The notes beneath the pieces were generated by a model. It saw nothing but the letters and a program-made list of their open reading frames with translations. It did not search any database and was not told where the DNA came from. Positions 28,105 through 37,750 of a stretch of 64,000 nt of DNA are shown here, in pieces. Source of the DNA: Nocardioidaceae bacterium. Its GTDB lineage: Bacteria; Actinomycetota; Actinomycetes; Propionibacteriales; Nocardioidaceae. Within the stretch, counting starts at the first letter, position 1. Each line of letters starts with the position of its first letter. The translations under genes were made by a program, and so were the position numbers. The stretch is taken from assembly GCA_030447585.1 (NCBI GenBank), contig JAUJOO010000004.1, forward strand, positions 84,448 to 148,447, read 5' to 3'.

Positions 28105-29030
28105 CGGGTGCCGAAGCGTGTGGTCTCGGTACGCCGTCCGCGCGCCCAGTCAGCGGCCCGCATCCACGGCTTGCCGGGTGCCTGGACCATGTCGAGCTCG
28201 ACCGCGTGGGTGCCGGTCCCGACAAGGACGGCATTCTTCTCCACGGCCACCTCGCCAGCAGCCAGCCCGTCGACGTCGGGACGCACACCCACCGGTCCCA
28301 GCTTGACGCGCTGCCGGCCCACGGTCGTCCACGCGCCCGGTGCGGGCGTGCAGCCGCGGATGTGGCGGTCGATGCCGTCGGCCGCGTCGGTCCAGGTCAC
28401 CTGGGCGTCCTCAACCTTCACCTTCGGGGCGAGTGAGACGCCCTCGACCGGCTGAGGCTGCGCCTCGAGAGCACCGTCCTCGATGCCGTCGAGCGTGCGG
28501 ACCAGCAGCTGGGCACCGTGCTCGGCCAGCCTCGCGAGCAGGCTCCCAGCGGTGTCTTCGGGTCGGACCGTCTCGGTGAGGAGCCCGTAGATCGGGCCCG
28601 CGTCGAGCTGCTCGACCAGCCGGAATGTCGTCGCTCCGGTCACTTCGTCCCCCGCCATGAGCGCCCGCTGCACCGGAGCCGCGCCTCGCCAGGCCGGCAG
28701 GACCGAGAAGTGCAGGTTGACCCAGCCCTTCGGCGGTATGTCGAGCGCGGGCGGTGGCAGCAGGCCGCCATAGGCCACCACGGGGCAGCAGTCGGGAGCG
28801 AGCTGCGACAACCGGGCGAGGAACGCGGGTTCGGAGGGCCGCCGCGGCTTGAGTACCTTAATGCCCACGCCTGCGGCAACCTGCGCCACGGGTGAGGCAG
28901 CGACGCTCCGTCCACGCCCACTGGGCGCGTCGGGCCTCGTCACCACAGCGACCAGCTCGTGTCTGCTGCCGAGGATCGCGGTGAGGGATGGCACCGCCGC
29001 CTGCGGCGTGCCGGCGAACACCAGGCGCAC
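28101..29030 (-). CDS. fmt: Methionyl-tRNA formyltransferase
   Basis: A 309-residue enzyme that formylates initiator Met-tRNA using 10-formyl-THF. It begins [16 protein letters not shown] and has the catalytic region [20 protein letters not shown] (about residues 106-125), followed by [18 protein letters not shown]. The C-terminal OB-fold domain starts near residue 205. It lies 16 bases after def, the deformylase that later removes the formyl group, an expected functional pair. Confidence 0.95.
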   Translation of the reverse strand: MRLVFAGTPQAAVPSLTAILGSRHELVAVVTRPDAPSGRGRSVAASPVAQVAAGVGIKVLKPRRPSEPAFLARLSQLAPDCCPVVAYGGLLPPPALDIPPKGWVNLHFSVLPAWRGAAPVQRALMAGDEVTGATTFRLVEQLDAGPIYGLLTETVRPEDTAGSLLARLAEHGAQLLVRTLDGIEDGALEAQPQPVEGVSLAPKVKVEDAQVTWTDAADGIDRHIRGCTPAPGAWTTVGRQRVKLGPVGVRPDVDGLAAGEVAVEKNAVLVGTGTHAVELDMVQAPGKPWMRAADWARGRRTETTRFGTR

Positions 29031-29046
29031 TACGGTGCGCCCGCCA

Positions 29047-29589
29047 TCACATACCCCGACCGAACAGGGCGTGCGGTGACTGCTTGACGACCGGCGGCGC
29101 GTCGTCCCACTCCGCCTCGCGAATCACCTTCATGGCGAGCTTGCGCGTAGCGGGGTCGAGGCGGTCCACGAACAGCACCCCGTCCAGGTGGTCGGTCTCG
29201 TGCTGCAGGCAGCGGGCCAACGTCTCGGTCCCCTCGACGACCACCGGCTCGCCGTACATGTCGAACCCACGTGCCACCACGCCGTACGCCCGCGTGCAGT
29301 CGAACGTCAGACCGGGGATGGACAGGCACCCCTCCTCGCCGTACTGCGTCTCGTCGCTCAGCGACAGCTCGGGGTTGACGAGGTGCCCGACGACGTCATC
29401 GACGTGGTAGGTGAACACCCGCAGGCCGACGCCGATCTGCGGGGCCGCGAGCCCAGCACCCGGGGCGGCGAGCATCGTGTCGGTGAGGTCGCGGACGAGG
29501 GTCCGGATCTGCTTGTCGAAGTCGACCACTGGGCTGGCGACGCTGCGCAGGATCGGGTCGCCGAACAGCCGGATGTCGCGCACGGACAT
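29047..29589 (-). CDS. def: Peptide deformylase
   Basis: A 180-residue metalloenzyme removing N-formyl groups from new proteins. All three motifs are present: [19 protein letters not shown] and QHETDHLDG (the HExxH metal site). ATG 29589 gives the usual [15 protein letters not shown] start and has a GGAG upstream; a TTG at 29643 overlapping the priA stop would add 18 atypical residues. Confidence 0.95.
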   Translation of the reverse strand: MSVRDIRLFGDPILRSVASPVVDFDKQIRTLVRDLTDTMLAAPGAGLAAPQIGVGLRVFTYHVDDVVGHLVNPELSLSDETQYGEEGCLSIPGLTFDCTRAYGVVARGFDMYGEPVVVEGTETLARCLQHETDHLDGVLFVDRLDPATRKLAMKVIREAEWDDAPPVVKQSPHALFGRGM

Positions 29590-29639
29590 GGGCAGGCTCC
29601 AGGGGCTCTGGGGGGAGGGCCCGTCCAGTCTAGTGACGC

Positions 29640-31670
29640 TCAACCGAGGTCGGGTGGGTCCACCTGCACCCGCACCGGGGCCTGCTTGCGGCTGCTGCGA
29701 CCCGCCTGCAGCTGCTGCAGGGCACGGGACAGCGCAGCGCCGCGTTCGCGCGTCGTTCGTACGACGACCCGCGCCAGTGCCTGCTGTCTCTCGGACACGT
29801 CCGCGGGCCCCAGCACCTCGACGTAGCGGGGCAGGGCGAGGGCGGTCAGCGCCTCGGTCAGGGTCTCCGGAGCAGCGGCGACAGTGGCGAGCCTGGCAGC
29901 CGGCGTCAGTCGGGCAGCTGCTCGGTCGGCAAGCTCGCGGTCGGCGAAACCCGCTGGATCCCAGCGCACCAGCGACTGCAGTGCCGGTGAGGTGGGGTCC
30001 CCCACCGCGACGACGCGGCCTCCCTCGGCCGCGGGGCGCACCAGCGCTGCGACGGTGAACCAGCGTCTCAGCGCCTCCTCGCCTGCGCGGTAGCCCGGCC
30101 GGGTCAGCGTCAGCCAGGTGTCGAGCAGCACTGCGGCGGCGTAGCCACCGGCGACCCGAGGCTCGGCTCCTGGCGTTGCCACCACCAGCACCCGCCGGGG
30201 GTCGACCTCATCGAGGACATGAGCGCCGCCGGACGACACGACCGGGGTGTGCGGGAATGACCGCCCCCACTCCTCCGCGGTGCGAAGCGCCCCGACCACG
30301 GGGGCACGCAGCCTGTCAGCGCGACAGTGCGGGCAGGCCCAGGACTCGGCTCTGCCGGCGCACCAGCGGCACTGCGGCGGCTGTGTCGCTGACGTCCGAG
30401 CCAGCGGGCCGGCGCAGCGTTCGCATCGGGCCGCACGCCGGCAGGCGGAGCATGCCAGCGCCGGCTGGTAGCCGTAGCGGGGCGAGTGGACAAGCACCGG
30501 CCCGGCGCCGAGCGCCGCGCGGACCACCTCGAAGACCCGACGCGGCATCCGGGCCGCGGGCACCGGCTCACGCTCGAGCTCGGAGTCGCTCTCGCCTGCG
30601 ACGTGCACCTGCGGCGCTCGGTCGCGGACGACGGCGCGCGGCGCGCTGAGAGCGGCGGCCCAGCCGGACACGACCAGCGCCTGAGCCTCGACCGACCTCG
30701 CCACGGCGCCGAACAAGGTGGCCGCTCCCTCATGGTGCGCACGCAGCAGGAGCACCTCACGGGCGTGCGGGTACGGCGCCCGGGGTTCGGCGTACTGGTC
30801 GTCACCGTCGTCCCACATCGCGACGAGCCCGAGGTCGTGGACGGGAGCGAAGGCGGCGGCCCGGGTGCCGACGACGATGCAGACGCGGCCACGCGAGACG
30901 GCCAGGAAGCTTCGGTAACGCGCTGCCGGCCCCAGGTCCGCGGTGAGGGTGACGTGTCGCCCTGGGCCTAGCAGCTCGGTGAGTGCCCGGTCGAGCCTGC
31001 TGACGTCGCGGGCGTCCGGCACGCAGAGCAGACTCCCGCGACCCGCAGCTGCTGTGGCCGCCGCCGCCTCGGCGAACCGCGCTGGCCAGGCCTCCGAAGG
31101 TAGGGCGGTCCAGACCGCCCGAGGTGCACTACCGCTGAGCAGGCGCGTCACGAACGCGCCCCCACCGTCGTACGCCGCCCACGGCTCCATCAGCCGGTCA
31201 AGTCCCGGCACGAGCACAGCCGCCCGCTCAGGGGGTGCTTCATCCTCCACCCGCGCGTGCCGTGGAGGTACCGCGAGCCGCAGCACGTCGGCCACCGTAC
31301 CGGCATACCGGTCGGCCACCAGCCGGGCGAGCCCGCGGACCGCGGGCGCGAGCACCGGCTCTGCCGACACCACCGTCCGCAGCGGCGACAGTCGCCCGGG
31401 GTGGTCGGACTCGTCTCGCCGTTCGACGAGGAAGCCGGCGACGTCGCGACCCGCGAACCGTACTTTGACGCGGCAGCCCGGCTGCGCCTCCTCATGCAGG
31501 CGCGCGGGGACGCTGTAGTCGAACGGCCGGTCGAGGTGGGCGAGCGGGAGGTCCACGAGCACCGTGGCGACCGGTCGGTCGGGGGCCGGTCCATCGACGG
31601 GGGTCGGACGCCGACGACGAACTGCGCTCTTGAGGAGCGTGAGCTGCTCGGGGGCGGGCGTCGAGGTCAC
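29640..31670 (-). CDS. priA: Primosomal protein N' (PriA), helicase-inactive actinobacterial type
   Basis: A 676-residue PriA homologue from GTG 31670. The 3'-DNA-binding N-terminus is recognisable (VLVDLPLAHLDRPFDYSVPA), and the zinc-binding cysteine pairs are present (CSACRRAARCERC, CRWCAGRAESWACPHCRADR). The helicase core lacks a Walker A lysine: where GTTGSGKT is expected, only RGSLLCVPDARDV is seen, and the DEAH box is absent. Actinobacterial PriA proteins are known to have lost helicase motifs, so a structural replication-restart role is likely. It begins 56 bases after metK. Confidence 0.9.
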   Translation of the reverse strand: MTSTPAPEQLTLLKSAVRRRRPTPVDGPAPDRPVATVLVDLPLAHLDRPFDYSVPARLHEEAQPGCRVKVRFAGRDVAGFLVERRDESDHPGRLSPLRTVVSAEPVLAPAVRGLARLVADRYAGTVADVLRLAVPPRHARVEDEAPPERAAVLVPGLDRLMEPWAAYDGGGAFVTRLLSGSAPRAVWTALPSEAWPARFAEAAAATAAAGRGSLLCVPDARDVSRLDRALTELLGPGRHVTLTADLGPAARYRSFLAVSRGRVCIVVGTRAAAFAPVHDLGLVAMWDDGDDQYAEPRAPYPHAREVLLLRAHHEGAATLFGAVARSVEAQALVVSGWAAALSAPRAVVRDRAPQVHVAGESDSELEREPVPAARMPRRVFEVVRAALGAGPVLVHSPRYGYQPALACSACRRAARCERCAGPLARTSATQPPQCRWCAGRAESWACPHCRADRLRAPVVGALRTAEEWGRSFPHTPVVSSGGAHVLDEVDPRRVLVVATPGAEPRVAGGYAAAVLLDTWLTLTRPGYRAGEEALRRWFTVAALVRPAAEGGRVVAVGDPTSPALQSLVRWDPAGFADRELADRAAARLTPAARLATVAAAPETLTEALTALALPRYVEVLGPADVSERQQALARVVVRTTRERGAALSRALQQLQAGRSSRKQAPVRVQVDPPDLG

Positions 31671-31726
31671 GCCGACTGTCTACCAGCAGCTTCCGACGTC
31701 ACCCGGCGGCTCCGTTTCGCGACGGC

Positions 31727-32920
31727 TCAGATTCCGGCTGCTGCCTTGAGGGCGGTGGTGCGGTCGGTGCGCTCCCAGGTGAACTCCGGCAGCTCCCGGC
31801 CGAAGTGTCCGTACGCGGCGGTGAGGGCGTAGATGGGGCGCAGGAGGTCGAGGTCGCGGATGATGGCGGCGGGGCGCAGGTCGAAGACCTCGAGCACTGC
31901 CTCGCGGATGACGTCGACGTCGGCGTTCTCGGTGCCGAAGCAGTCGATGTAGAAACCCACCGGATGCGCCTTTCCGATGGCATAGGCGACCTGGACCTCG
32001 CACCGCCTGGCCAGGCCGGCTGCGACGACGTTCTTGGCGACCCAGCGCATGGCGTACGCACCGGACCGGTCCACCTTGGAGGGATCCTTGCCACTGAAGG
32101 CACCACCGCCGTGGCGGGCCATGCCCCCGTAGGTGTCGATGATGATCTTGCGGCCGGTGAGGCCGGCATCTCCCATCGGCCCACCGATCACGAAGCGACC
32201 GGTCGGGTTGACCAGGAGATGGTAGTCGCTGATGTCGATGTCGAACTGGCCGAGCACCTCGTCGACGACATGCTTTTTGATGTCAGGGGTCAGCATCGCG
32301 CCGACGTCGATGTCACCGGCGTGCTGGCTCGACACGACCACGGTGTCCACCCGCGTCGGGCGGTCGCCGTCGTACTCGATGGTGACCTGCGTCTTGCCGT
32401 CCGGACGCAGGTAGGGCATCGTGGCGTCCTTGCGGACCTGGGTGAGCCGTTCGGCCAGCCGGTGGGCGATCATGATCGGCAGCGGCATCAGCTCGGGAGT
32501 CTCGTCGCAGGCGTAGCCGAACATCAGCCCTTGGTCGCCTGCACCCTGCTGGTCGAGCGGGTCGTGGGAGTGTTCGAGACGCTCCTCGTAGGCGTCGTCG
32601 ACACCGCGGGCGATGTCTTGCGACTGGGCACCGATGGCTACCTGGACGCCGCACGACCGACCGTCGAACCCCTTCCGTGAGGAGTCGTAGCCGATCTCCA
32701 GGACGCGCTCGCGGACGATGTCGGCGATGGGAGCGTAGGCGTCTGTCGTCACCTCGCCCACGACGACGACGAGCCCCGTGGTCAGCACGGTCTCGACGGC
32801 AACGCGGCTCGTGGGGTCGTCTGCGAGGAGAGCGTCGAGGATCGAGTCGCTGATCTGGTCAGCGATCTTGTCGGGATGTCCTTCGGTGACGGACTCAGAC
32901 GTGAACAGACGACCTGTCAA
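31727..32920 (-). CDS. metK: S-adenosylmethionine synthetase
   Basis: A 397-residue enzyme making SAM from methionine and ATP. Motifs: [33 protein letters not shown], and [20 protein letters not shown] for phosphate and metal binding. The start is most likely TTG 32920 (TTG-ACA-GGT-CGT-CTG-TTC), because it gives the normal N-terminus and has GAGGAG seven bases upstream. No SAM riboswitch is visible in the 40-base gap to coaBC. Confidence 0.95.
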   Translation of the reverse strand: MTGRLFTSESVTEGHPDKIADQISDSILDALLADDPTSRVAVETVLTTGLVVVVGEVTTDAYAPIADIVRERVLEIGYDSSRKGFDGRSCGVQVAIGAQSQDIARGVDDAYEERLEHSHDPLDQQGAGDQGLMFGYACDETPELMPLPIMIAHRLAERLTQVRKDATMPYLRPDGKTQVTIEYDGDRPTRVDTVVVSSQHAGDIDVGAMLTPDIKKHVVDEVLGQFDIDISDYHLLVNPTGRFVIGGPMGDAGLTGRKIIIDTYGGMARHGGGAFSGKDPSKVDRSGAYAMRWVAKNVVAAGLARRCEVQVAYAIGKAHPVGFYIDCFGTENADVDVIREAVLEVFDLRPAAIIRDLDLLRPIYALTAAYGHFGRELPEFTWERTDRTTALKAAAGI

Positions 32921-32960
32921 GGCGGGTCTCCTCAGATGGGGGCGTTGGGCTGCGGCCAGC

Positions 32961-34235
32961 CTAGCGGCAGGCACCCGCCGAACCTGGCGTTGTTTCGCCC
33001 TCGGTTGTGGACCACCGCGTCGACACCTGGTCCCACACGGCGTGCGCGAGGTCTGTCTTCGAGCCCCGCGGCAGGCTCGTCTCCCCGCCCTCGGCCGACA
33101 GGATCACTGCCTGGTTGTCGTCGGCACCGAAGACCCCTCCCCCGGAGACGTCGTTGACGACGAGCAGGTCACACCGTTTGCGGCGGAGCTTGGCGCGTGC
33201 GTGCGCGAGGACGCCTGCCTGGACGTCCCCTGTCTCCGCGGCGAAGCCGACCAGCACTGGAATCCACGAGTCGCCACGCTGGCGCACCAGGGCGGCGAGG
33301 ACGTCCGGGGTCTCGACCAGCTCGATCGTGGGCGCGGTGCCGTCGGCGCGTTTCTTGATCTTGTGGTCGGTCCTGACCGCCGGCTTGAAGTCAGCGGGCG
33401 CTGCGGCCATCACGACCGCGTCGGCGTCGCGGGCCACGTCGAGGACGGCAGCGTGGAGCTCATCGGTGGATGTCACCGGCACGACCTTGACTCCGGCGGG
33501 CTCTGGAAGCGACACGTTGGCGGCGACCAGGACGACGTCGGCGCCCCGGGCAGCCGCGGTCGCTGCAAGTGCGTAGCCCTGCTTGCCCGACGAGCTGTTG
33601 CCGAGGAAACGCACAGGGTCGAGCGGTTCCCTGGTGCCGCCCGCCGAGACCACCACGCGCCGACCGGCGAGGTCGTTCGCGGCGGTTTCACCGCGGCGTA
33701 GCACCTCGCGGCAGTAGGCGAAGATCTCGGCAGGCTCCGGCAGCCTGCCGAGCCCGGTGTCGGCGCCGGTCAGCCGCCCGTGAGCAGGAGGTATGACGAA
33801 CACGCCACGGCTGCGCAGCGTCTCGACGTTGGCCTGCGTGGCCGGGTGCTGCCACATCTCGGTGTGCATGGCCGGCGCGAGGACGACCGGGCAACGCGCG
33901 GTCAGCAGCGTCGCGGTGAGCAGGTCGTCGGCGAGCCCGTGCGCGGCTTTGGCGACCACGTTGGCGGTTGCGGGGGCGACGACCACGATGTCGGCCTGCT
34001 TGCCGACCGCGACATGGGCCACCGACGCCACGTCGTCGAAGACGGAGCTCGACACGGGTTTCCCCGACAACGCCTCCCAGGTGGCGGTACCGACGAAACG
34101 AAGCGCCGCCTCGGTGGGGATGACCGTCACGTCGTCACCGGACTCGGTGAAGCGGCGTACCAGCTCGCAGGCCTTGTAGGCGGCGATGCCACCGCTCACC
34201 CCGAGGACGACGCGCGTCGCGGAGCTACCCGACAT
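32961..34235 (-). CDS. coaBC: Bifunctional phosphopantothenoylcysteine decarboxylase/synthetase
   Basis: A 424-residue Dfp-type fusion for coenzyme A synthesis. The N-terminal CoaC flavoprotein (about 1-190) has [20 protein letters not shown], the active-site region [20 protein letters not shown] and [13 protein letters not shown]. The C-terminal CoaB (about 191-410) has [15 protein letters not shown] and AAPADFKP. It adds cysteine to phosphopantothenate and decarboxylates the product. It is 22 bases downstream of rpoZ. Confidence 0.95.
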   Translation of the reverse strand: MSGSSATRVVLGVSGGIAAYKACELVRRFTESGDDVTVIPTEAALRFVGTATWEALSGKPVSSSVFDDVASVAHVAVGKQADIVVVAPATANVVAKAAHGLADDLLTATLLTARCPVVLAPAMHTEMWQHPATQANVETLRSRGVFVIPPAHGRLTGADTGLGRLPEPAEIFAYCREVLRRGETAANDLAGRRVVVSAGGTREPLDPVRFLGNSSSGKQGYALAATAAARGADVVLVAANVSLPEPAGVKVVPVTSTDELHAAVLDVARDADAVVMAAAPADFKPAVRTDHKIKKRADGTAPTIELVETPDVLAALVRQRGDSWIPVLVGFAAETGDVQAGVLAHARAKLRRKRCDLLVVNDVSGGGVFGADDNQAVILSAEGGETSLPRGSKTDLAHAVWDQVSTRWSTTEGETTPGSAGACR

Positions 34236-34257
34236 GAGTCATCTCACCTCGAGCGCT

Positions 34258-34539
34258 CTAGGAGCTGAGGTCTTCTTCCGGCTCGATGTCCTCGCAGGTG
34301 AGGAGGTCGGCGTTGATCTCACGCAGCGCGATCGACAGCGGCTTCTCCTGCACGTGGGTGTCGACGAGCGGGCCGACGTACTCGAGCAGGCCCTCACCCA
34401 GCTGGGAGTAGTAGGCGTTGATCTGGCGCGCGCGCTTGGCGGAGTACAGCACGAGCTTGTACTTGGAGTCGGTCTTCTCGAGCAGGGAGTCGATGGGGGG
34501 GTTGGTGATCCCCTCGGCGACGGGCAGGGAGCCTGACAC
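34258..34539 (-). CDS. rpoZ: RNA polymerase omega subunit
   Basis: A 93-residue omega subunit, which helps assemble and stabilise RNA polymerase. GTG 34539 has a GAGG upstream. Conserved stretch: [20 protein letters not shown] (about residues 24-43), then [15 protein letters not shown]. Position between gmk and coaBC is standard for actinobacteria. Confidence 0.95.
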   Translation of the reverse strand: MSGSLPVAEGITNPPIDSLLEKTDSKYKLVLYSAKRARQINAYYSQLGEGLLEYVGPLVDTHVQEKPLSIALREINADLLTCEDIEPEEDLSS

Positions 34540-34586
34540 GCAGATGCCTCATTCAAAGGTTGGGACGGATCACGTCGTGACCCGGG

Positions 34587-35198
34587 CTAGGTCAAGTCGC
34601 GTTCGGACGCGGCCGAACTCATCAATGTTACCAACTGGGCGGCTGCGGCGGAAACTTCGGTGTTGACGACGGTCTCGTCGAACTCTTGTTCGGCGGCCAT
34701 CTCGACGACTGCGGTCTCCAGCCGCCTGACTCTTTCCTCCTCCGTCTCGGTTCCTCGCTCGTCCAGGCGGCGGACCAGCTCTTCCCAGGAGGGCGGGGCC
34801 AAGAACACGAAGAGCGCCTCGGGCATCGACTCCTTGACCTGCCTGGCGCCTTGCAGGTCGATCTCCAGCAGCGCGGGTCGGCCTTCTCGCAGCGCCTTTT
34901 CGACCGGCTCTCTCGGTGTGCCGTACCGCGCCGAGCCGTGAACCACTGCCCACTCCAGCAGCTCGTCGGCGGCGATCAGCTGGTCGAACCGGGCGTCGTC
35001 GACGAACCGGTAGTGCACGCCGTCTGTCTCCCCCGGCCTTGGTGGTCGCGTCGTCACCGAGACAGAGATCCACACCTCGGGACAGGTGTCGCGGATGTAC
35101 GCCGAGACGGTTCCCTTGCCGACCGCTGTCGGACCCGCGAGCACAGTCAACCGGCTGCGGCCTGAGGACAGGGCCTGCTCAGCGCTGTTCAAACTCAC
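34587..35198 (-). CDS. gmk: Guanylate kinase
   Basis: A 203-residue enzyme phosphorylating GMP. P-loop [10 protein letters not shown] is close to the N-terminus, with the GMP-binding [20 protein letters not shown] and the lid region following. GTG 35198 is preferred ([20 protein letters not shown]) and overlaps the end of mihF by 20 bases; a TTG at 35228 is the other candidate and would overlap more. Coupling to mihF is typical of the phylum. Confidence 0.93.
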   Translation of the reverse strand: MSLNSAEQALSSGRSRLTVLAGPTAVGKGTVSAYIRDTCPEVWISVSVTTRPPRPGETDGVHYRFVDDARFDQLIAADELLEWAVVHGSARYGTPREPVEKALREGRPALLEIDLQGARQVKESMPEALFVFLAPPSWEELVRRLDERGTETEEERVRRLETAVVEMAAEQEFDETVVNTEVSAAAAQLVTLMSSAASERDLT

Positions 35199-35496
35199 GC
35201 TCGAGCGCAGCCGCCTGGTTCGTGCCAAGGCCTCCCACCCGCCGAGACTCCGAGATGTGCAGCCGCTGCATCAGCGTCTTCGCCCTGACTTTGCCTACGC
35301 CTGGCATCGCCTGGAGGAGGTCAAGCACCTTCATCTTGGCAACGGCCTCGTTCGTCCGACCACTCTCGAGCACCTCGGCCAGCGAGGTCCCTGAGTGCTT
35401 CAGCCGGTTCTTCACCTCGGCACGCTCCCGGCGTACGCGGGCCGCCTTTTCCAGCGCCGCTCGGCGCTGCTCGGCGGTCAGCTCAGGCACAGCCAC
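35179..35496 (-). CDS. mihF: Integration host factor, actinobacterial type (mIHF)
   Basis: A 105-residue nucleoid protein from GTG 35496. The N-terminal half is a charged helix ([20 protein letters not shown]). The C-terminal half is a helix-two-turn-helix DNA-binding unit: [20 protein letters not shown] then [14 protein letters not shown]. mIHF binds and bends DNA and is required for phage integration and chromosome organisation. It starts the gmk-rpoZ-coaBC-metK transcript; the 101 bases upstream before the next gene should hold the promoter. Confidence 0.95.
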   Translation of the reverse strand: MAVPELTAEQRRAALEKAARVRRERAEVKNRLKHSGTSLAEVLESGRTNEAVAKMKVLDLLQAMPGVGKVRAKTLMQRLHISESRRVGGLGTNQAAALEREFEQR

Positions 35497-35597
35497 AGCC
35501 CAACCTCACTTCCAGGGACAACGAGCGACCCTAGCGTCGTGGCGGTGCTCAGGGGAAGGGACTCCGGGGAGCCGCTGCCCAGTGGCGGCGAACGGTC

Positions 35598-36164
35598 TCA
35601 GAAGCCGGGGATGTCCAGGCTGAGGTCGCAGTGGTTCTGAGCGTCGTCAGCGATGACCTGAAATGCGTTCAACGCCTCGAGCCCCGCCCCGATATCCGGG
35701 ATCTGCCTTGCCATGGCGGTCTCGGCGAAGTCGGAGAGCGTCTTCCAGTCGTCAGCAACCACGGTTGGTGCGATGTCCTGGATGGCCAACAGTCGGTCCA
35801 AGGTCGTCTGGTCGGCACCGGACAGTGCTGCGGACAGGTCACCGTCGTGGGTGATGTCCCTCAGCTCCGCGCAGTACTCGGCGCGGGTGTCATCTCCTTT
35901 GTCACGGAGCAGGAAGAAGACCAGCCCGGCCACCACGATGAGCGCGAGGACAGCCGCGACACCGGCGTAGATGGGTCTCCGGTTCGTCCCGCTCTTGATC
36001 TCCTGCGGAAGCAGGTCTTGGCGCGGATAGTCGCCCGGCCCGCGGCGCGGCTCTGGTGGCGGAGCGTAGGGCCCCAGTGCCGTCGGCTCTGGTGGCCGAC
36101 CGTACGACCCCTGCCAGCGCCCCGGGTCCGGTGGGGGGCCAGCTTGGCCCGGCGTGTCAGACAT
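35598..36164 (-). CDS. Membrane-anchored small protein, YC...C paralog family, member 1
   Basis: A 188-residue protein: Pro/Gly-rich cytoplasmic tail (residues 1-64), one membrane helix (about 65-86), then an outer domain with a Tyr-Cys pair at residues 97-98 and a C-terminal Cys in QNHCDLSLDIPGF. It is the most divergent of six neighbours that share this architecture: YC at the domain start, an AP.xx..D[DE][YW] core (here APTVVADDWKTLSDFA) and a final C[DN][VL]. The two cysteines could form a disulfide outside the cell. No known domain assigned; function unknown. Confidence 0.7.
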   Translation of the reverse strand: MSDTPGQAGPPPDPGRWQGSYGRPPEPTALGPYAPPPEPRRGPGDYPRQDLLPQEIKSGTNRRPIYAGVAAVLALIVVAGLVFFLLRDKGDDTRAEYCAELRDITHDGDLSAALSGADQTTLDRLLAIQDIAPTVVADDWKTLSDFAETAMARQIPDIGAGLEALNAFQVIADDAQNHCDLSLDIPGF

Positions 36165-36198
36165 AGTCCCTCGTCCCCCGCATCCCAGTGCTTCGGCG

Positions 36199-36924
36199 TC
36201 AGTTGCCGTCGATGGTGACGTTGCAGGCCTTGACGGCGTACGACTGGATGTTCTTCAAGGCAGCGCTCGGGTCGACCGGTTCACCGTTGACGGCGTCGAT
36301 GAGGACCTGATAATCGTCCCTGAGCTGGGCCGGAGCGAGCTCCCTGAAGATCTGGAGCTCAGCCTTCAGCTTGTCGAGCTCGCTCCGGTCGACGACGTCG
36401 AACTCGTTGCTCTTGGCGTTCTTGCGGAACCGCTTACAAAACGTCTCGCCCGCCGGAATGACCGGACTTGGCGGCGCCGACGTGGGGGCCGCGGATGTGG
36501 TGGTCTCGGTCGCCTCTGTGGTCTCCGTCGCCTCTGTGGTCTCCGTCGGCTCTGTGGTTTCCGTCGGCTCTGCCGAGGTGGTCTCCGGTGGCGTCGTCTC
36601 CGCCGAGGTGGTCTCGGTCGTGGTGCCCGCGCTGTCGTCGTTGTCGTCGCCGAGGAACACGAAAGCGCCCACTCCGGCCGCGCCCAACAGCAGGGCCGCC
36701 ACCAAGATGCCCGCGATCAGAGCCGCGCGGTTCTTCTTGGACGGCTGCTGTCCGTAACCGCCGGGATCGCCGGGCTGGCCACCGTCGGGCGGTTGACCTC
36801 CGTACGGCGGTTGGCCACCAGCCGGTGCCTGCCCCCCGTACGGCGTAGGTCCGTAGCCGGGCTGGCCGTAGGGGGGCTGGCCGCCGTACTGAGGTGGTTC
36901 GTTCCCCTGAGGAGGCTGGGTCAT
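36199..36924 (-). CDS. Membrane-anchored small protein, YC...C paralog family, member 2
   Basis: A 241-residue protein. The N-terminus is Pro/Gln/Gly/Tyr-rich (MTQPPQGNEPPQYGGQPPYG), followed by one membrane helix near 87-110 (ALIAGILVAALLLGAAGVGA), a Thr/Glu repeat linker (TETTEPTETTEATETTEATE) and a C-terminal domain opening FCKRFRKNAKSNEFD, with the core LAPAQLRDDYQVLIDAV and closing Cys in ACNVTIDGN. The domain is closest to member 6 at 40254. The 5' end and upstream bases match member 3, showing recent duplication. A TACAGT -10 element places transcription start at the ATG, so the mRNA may be leaderless. Confidence 0.75.
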   Translation of the reverse strand: MTQPPQGNEPPQYGGQPPYGQPGYGPTPYGGQAPAGGQPPYGGQPPDGGQPGDPGGYGQQPSKKNRAALIAGILVAALLLGAAGVGAFVFLGDDNDDSAGTTTETTSAETTPPETTSAEPTETTEPTETTEATETTEATETTTSAAPTSAPPSPVIPAGETFCKRFRKNAKSNEFDVVDRSELDKLKAELQIFRELAPAQLRDDYQVLIDAVNGEPVDPSAALKNIQSYAVKACNVTIDGN

Positions 36925-36930
36925 GTGCGT

Positions 36931-36936
36931 ACTGTA
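36931..36936 (-). promoter_or_regulatory. Putative -10 element for a leaderless transcript
   Basis: The minus strand reads TACAGT seven bases before the ATG at 36924, inside the near-palindrome CGTACTGTACG (36928-36938). It fits the actinobacterial TAnnnT -10 consensus, with the expected start point on the A of the start codon. The same block occurs before member 3. No clear -35. Confidence 0.45.
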
Positions 36937-37011
36937 CGACGTGGGCGGCGCACAGTCGGTCGCTTCCCAGGGTTGTGGCCGGGTTGACCGGCGCGTGACA
37001 CCGCCACAGCG

Positions 37012-37697
37012 TCAGCCGCCCATGTCGACGCCGCAGGTCGCTTGGGCATCCAGGCCGATGGTGGTCAACGCCTGAGTGAAACGCGCCTGGTCGACATCTT
37101 GCGGCCTACCCTCCCTGACGGCCGCGAGCCCATCGGTGACGACCCGGTAGTCGTCTTGCAGGTCAGGGGGTGCAACGGCCTCGAGGCCGTCCATCACCTC
37201 AACGAGCTTCTGCTGTCCCTCTGCCGCGACTCGAAGTCACCGTGGGCGAGATCCAGCTCCTCGTCGTACTGCTTCATCGTGTTGCAGTATTCGTCAACGA
37301 CAGGCGTAGCGCTCGAGGTCGGTGGAGTGCTCGACGTGGACGGAGCCGAGGTCGTGTCCTCAGTGGCGGTGGCGCTGCTCTCGCCGCCCACAAGCGACGG
37401 CTCGGACAGCGTCAGGTCGGCGTCTTCGCGCAGGAGAAACAGGCCGCCCACCGCACCGGCGATCAGGAGCAGGACGATCACGCCGATCGCGATGATCAAG
37501 CCGGTCTGCTTCTTCGGCGGCTGTTGGCCGTACCCGCCTGGGACGCCTTGCTGGCCACCGTAGGGCGGCTGCTGGCCGTACCCGCCGCCGTACCCGCCCG
37601 GACCACCGGGCGGCGGCTGCTGGCCGTATCCGGGCTGGCCTACGGGTTGCTGGCCGCCGTACGGAGGTGGCTCGTTGCCCTGAGGAGGTTGGGTCAT
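37012..37697 (-). CDS. Membrane-anchored small protein, YC...C paralog family, member 3, frameshifted
   Basis: Starts MTQPPQGNEPPPYGGQQ at ATG 37697, nearly the same as member 2. It has a Gln/Pro/Gly tail, a membrane helix (GLIIAIGVIVLLLIAGAVGG, about 67-86), a Ser/Thr linker and DEYCNTMKQYDEELDL. The frame then breaks at a GGG run (37217-37219). Adding one G restores GQQKLVEVMDGLEAVAPPDL and the core DLQDDYRVVTDGL, ending CGVDMGG at 37012. The repaired length would be 228 residues. Without repair, the first frame stops at about residue 167. Comparison with members 4 and 5 (EEGQQQ) supports the repair. Confidence 0.7.
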
Positions 37698-37703
37698 GTG
37701 CGT

Positions 37704-37709
37704 ACTGTA
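37704..37709 (-). promoter_or_regulatory. Putative -10 element for a leaderless transcript
   Basis: A second copy of TACAGT within CGTACTGTACG (37701-37711), again exactly seven bases from the ATG at 37697. The duplication of this block together with the N-terminal coding sequence suggests the paralogs were copied with their promoter. Confidence 0.45.
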
Positions 37710-37750
37710 CGGCGCGAGCGGTGCACGTCGAAGAAGACGTCACACCTCTG

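Noticed and set aside
32921..32960. A SAM riboswitch before metK
   Set aside because: The gap to coaBC is only 40 bases and lacks any SAM aptamer core.
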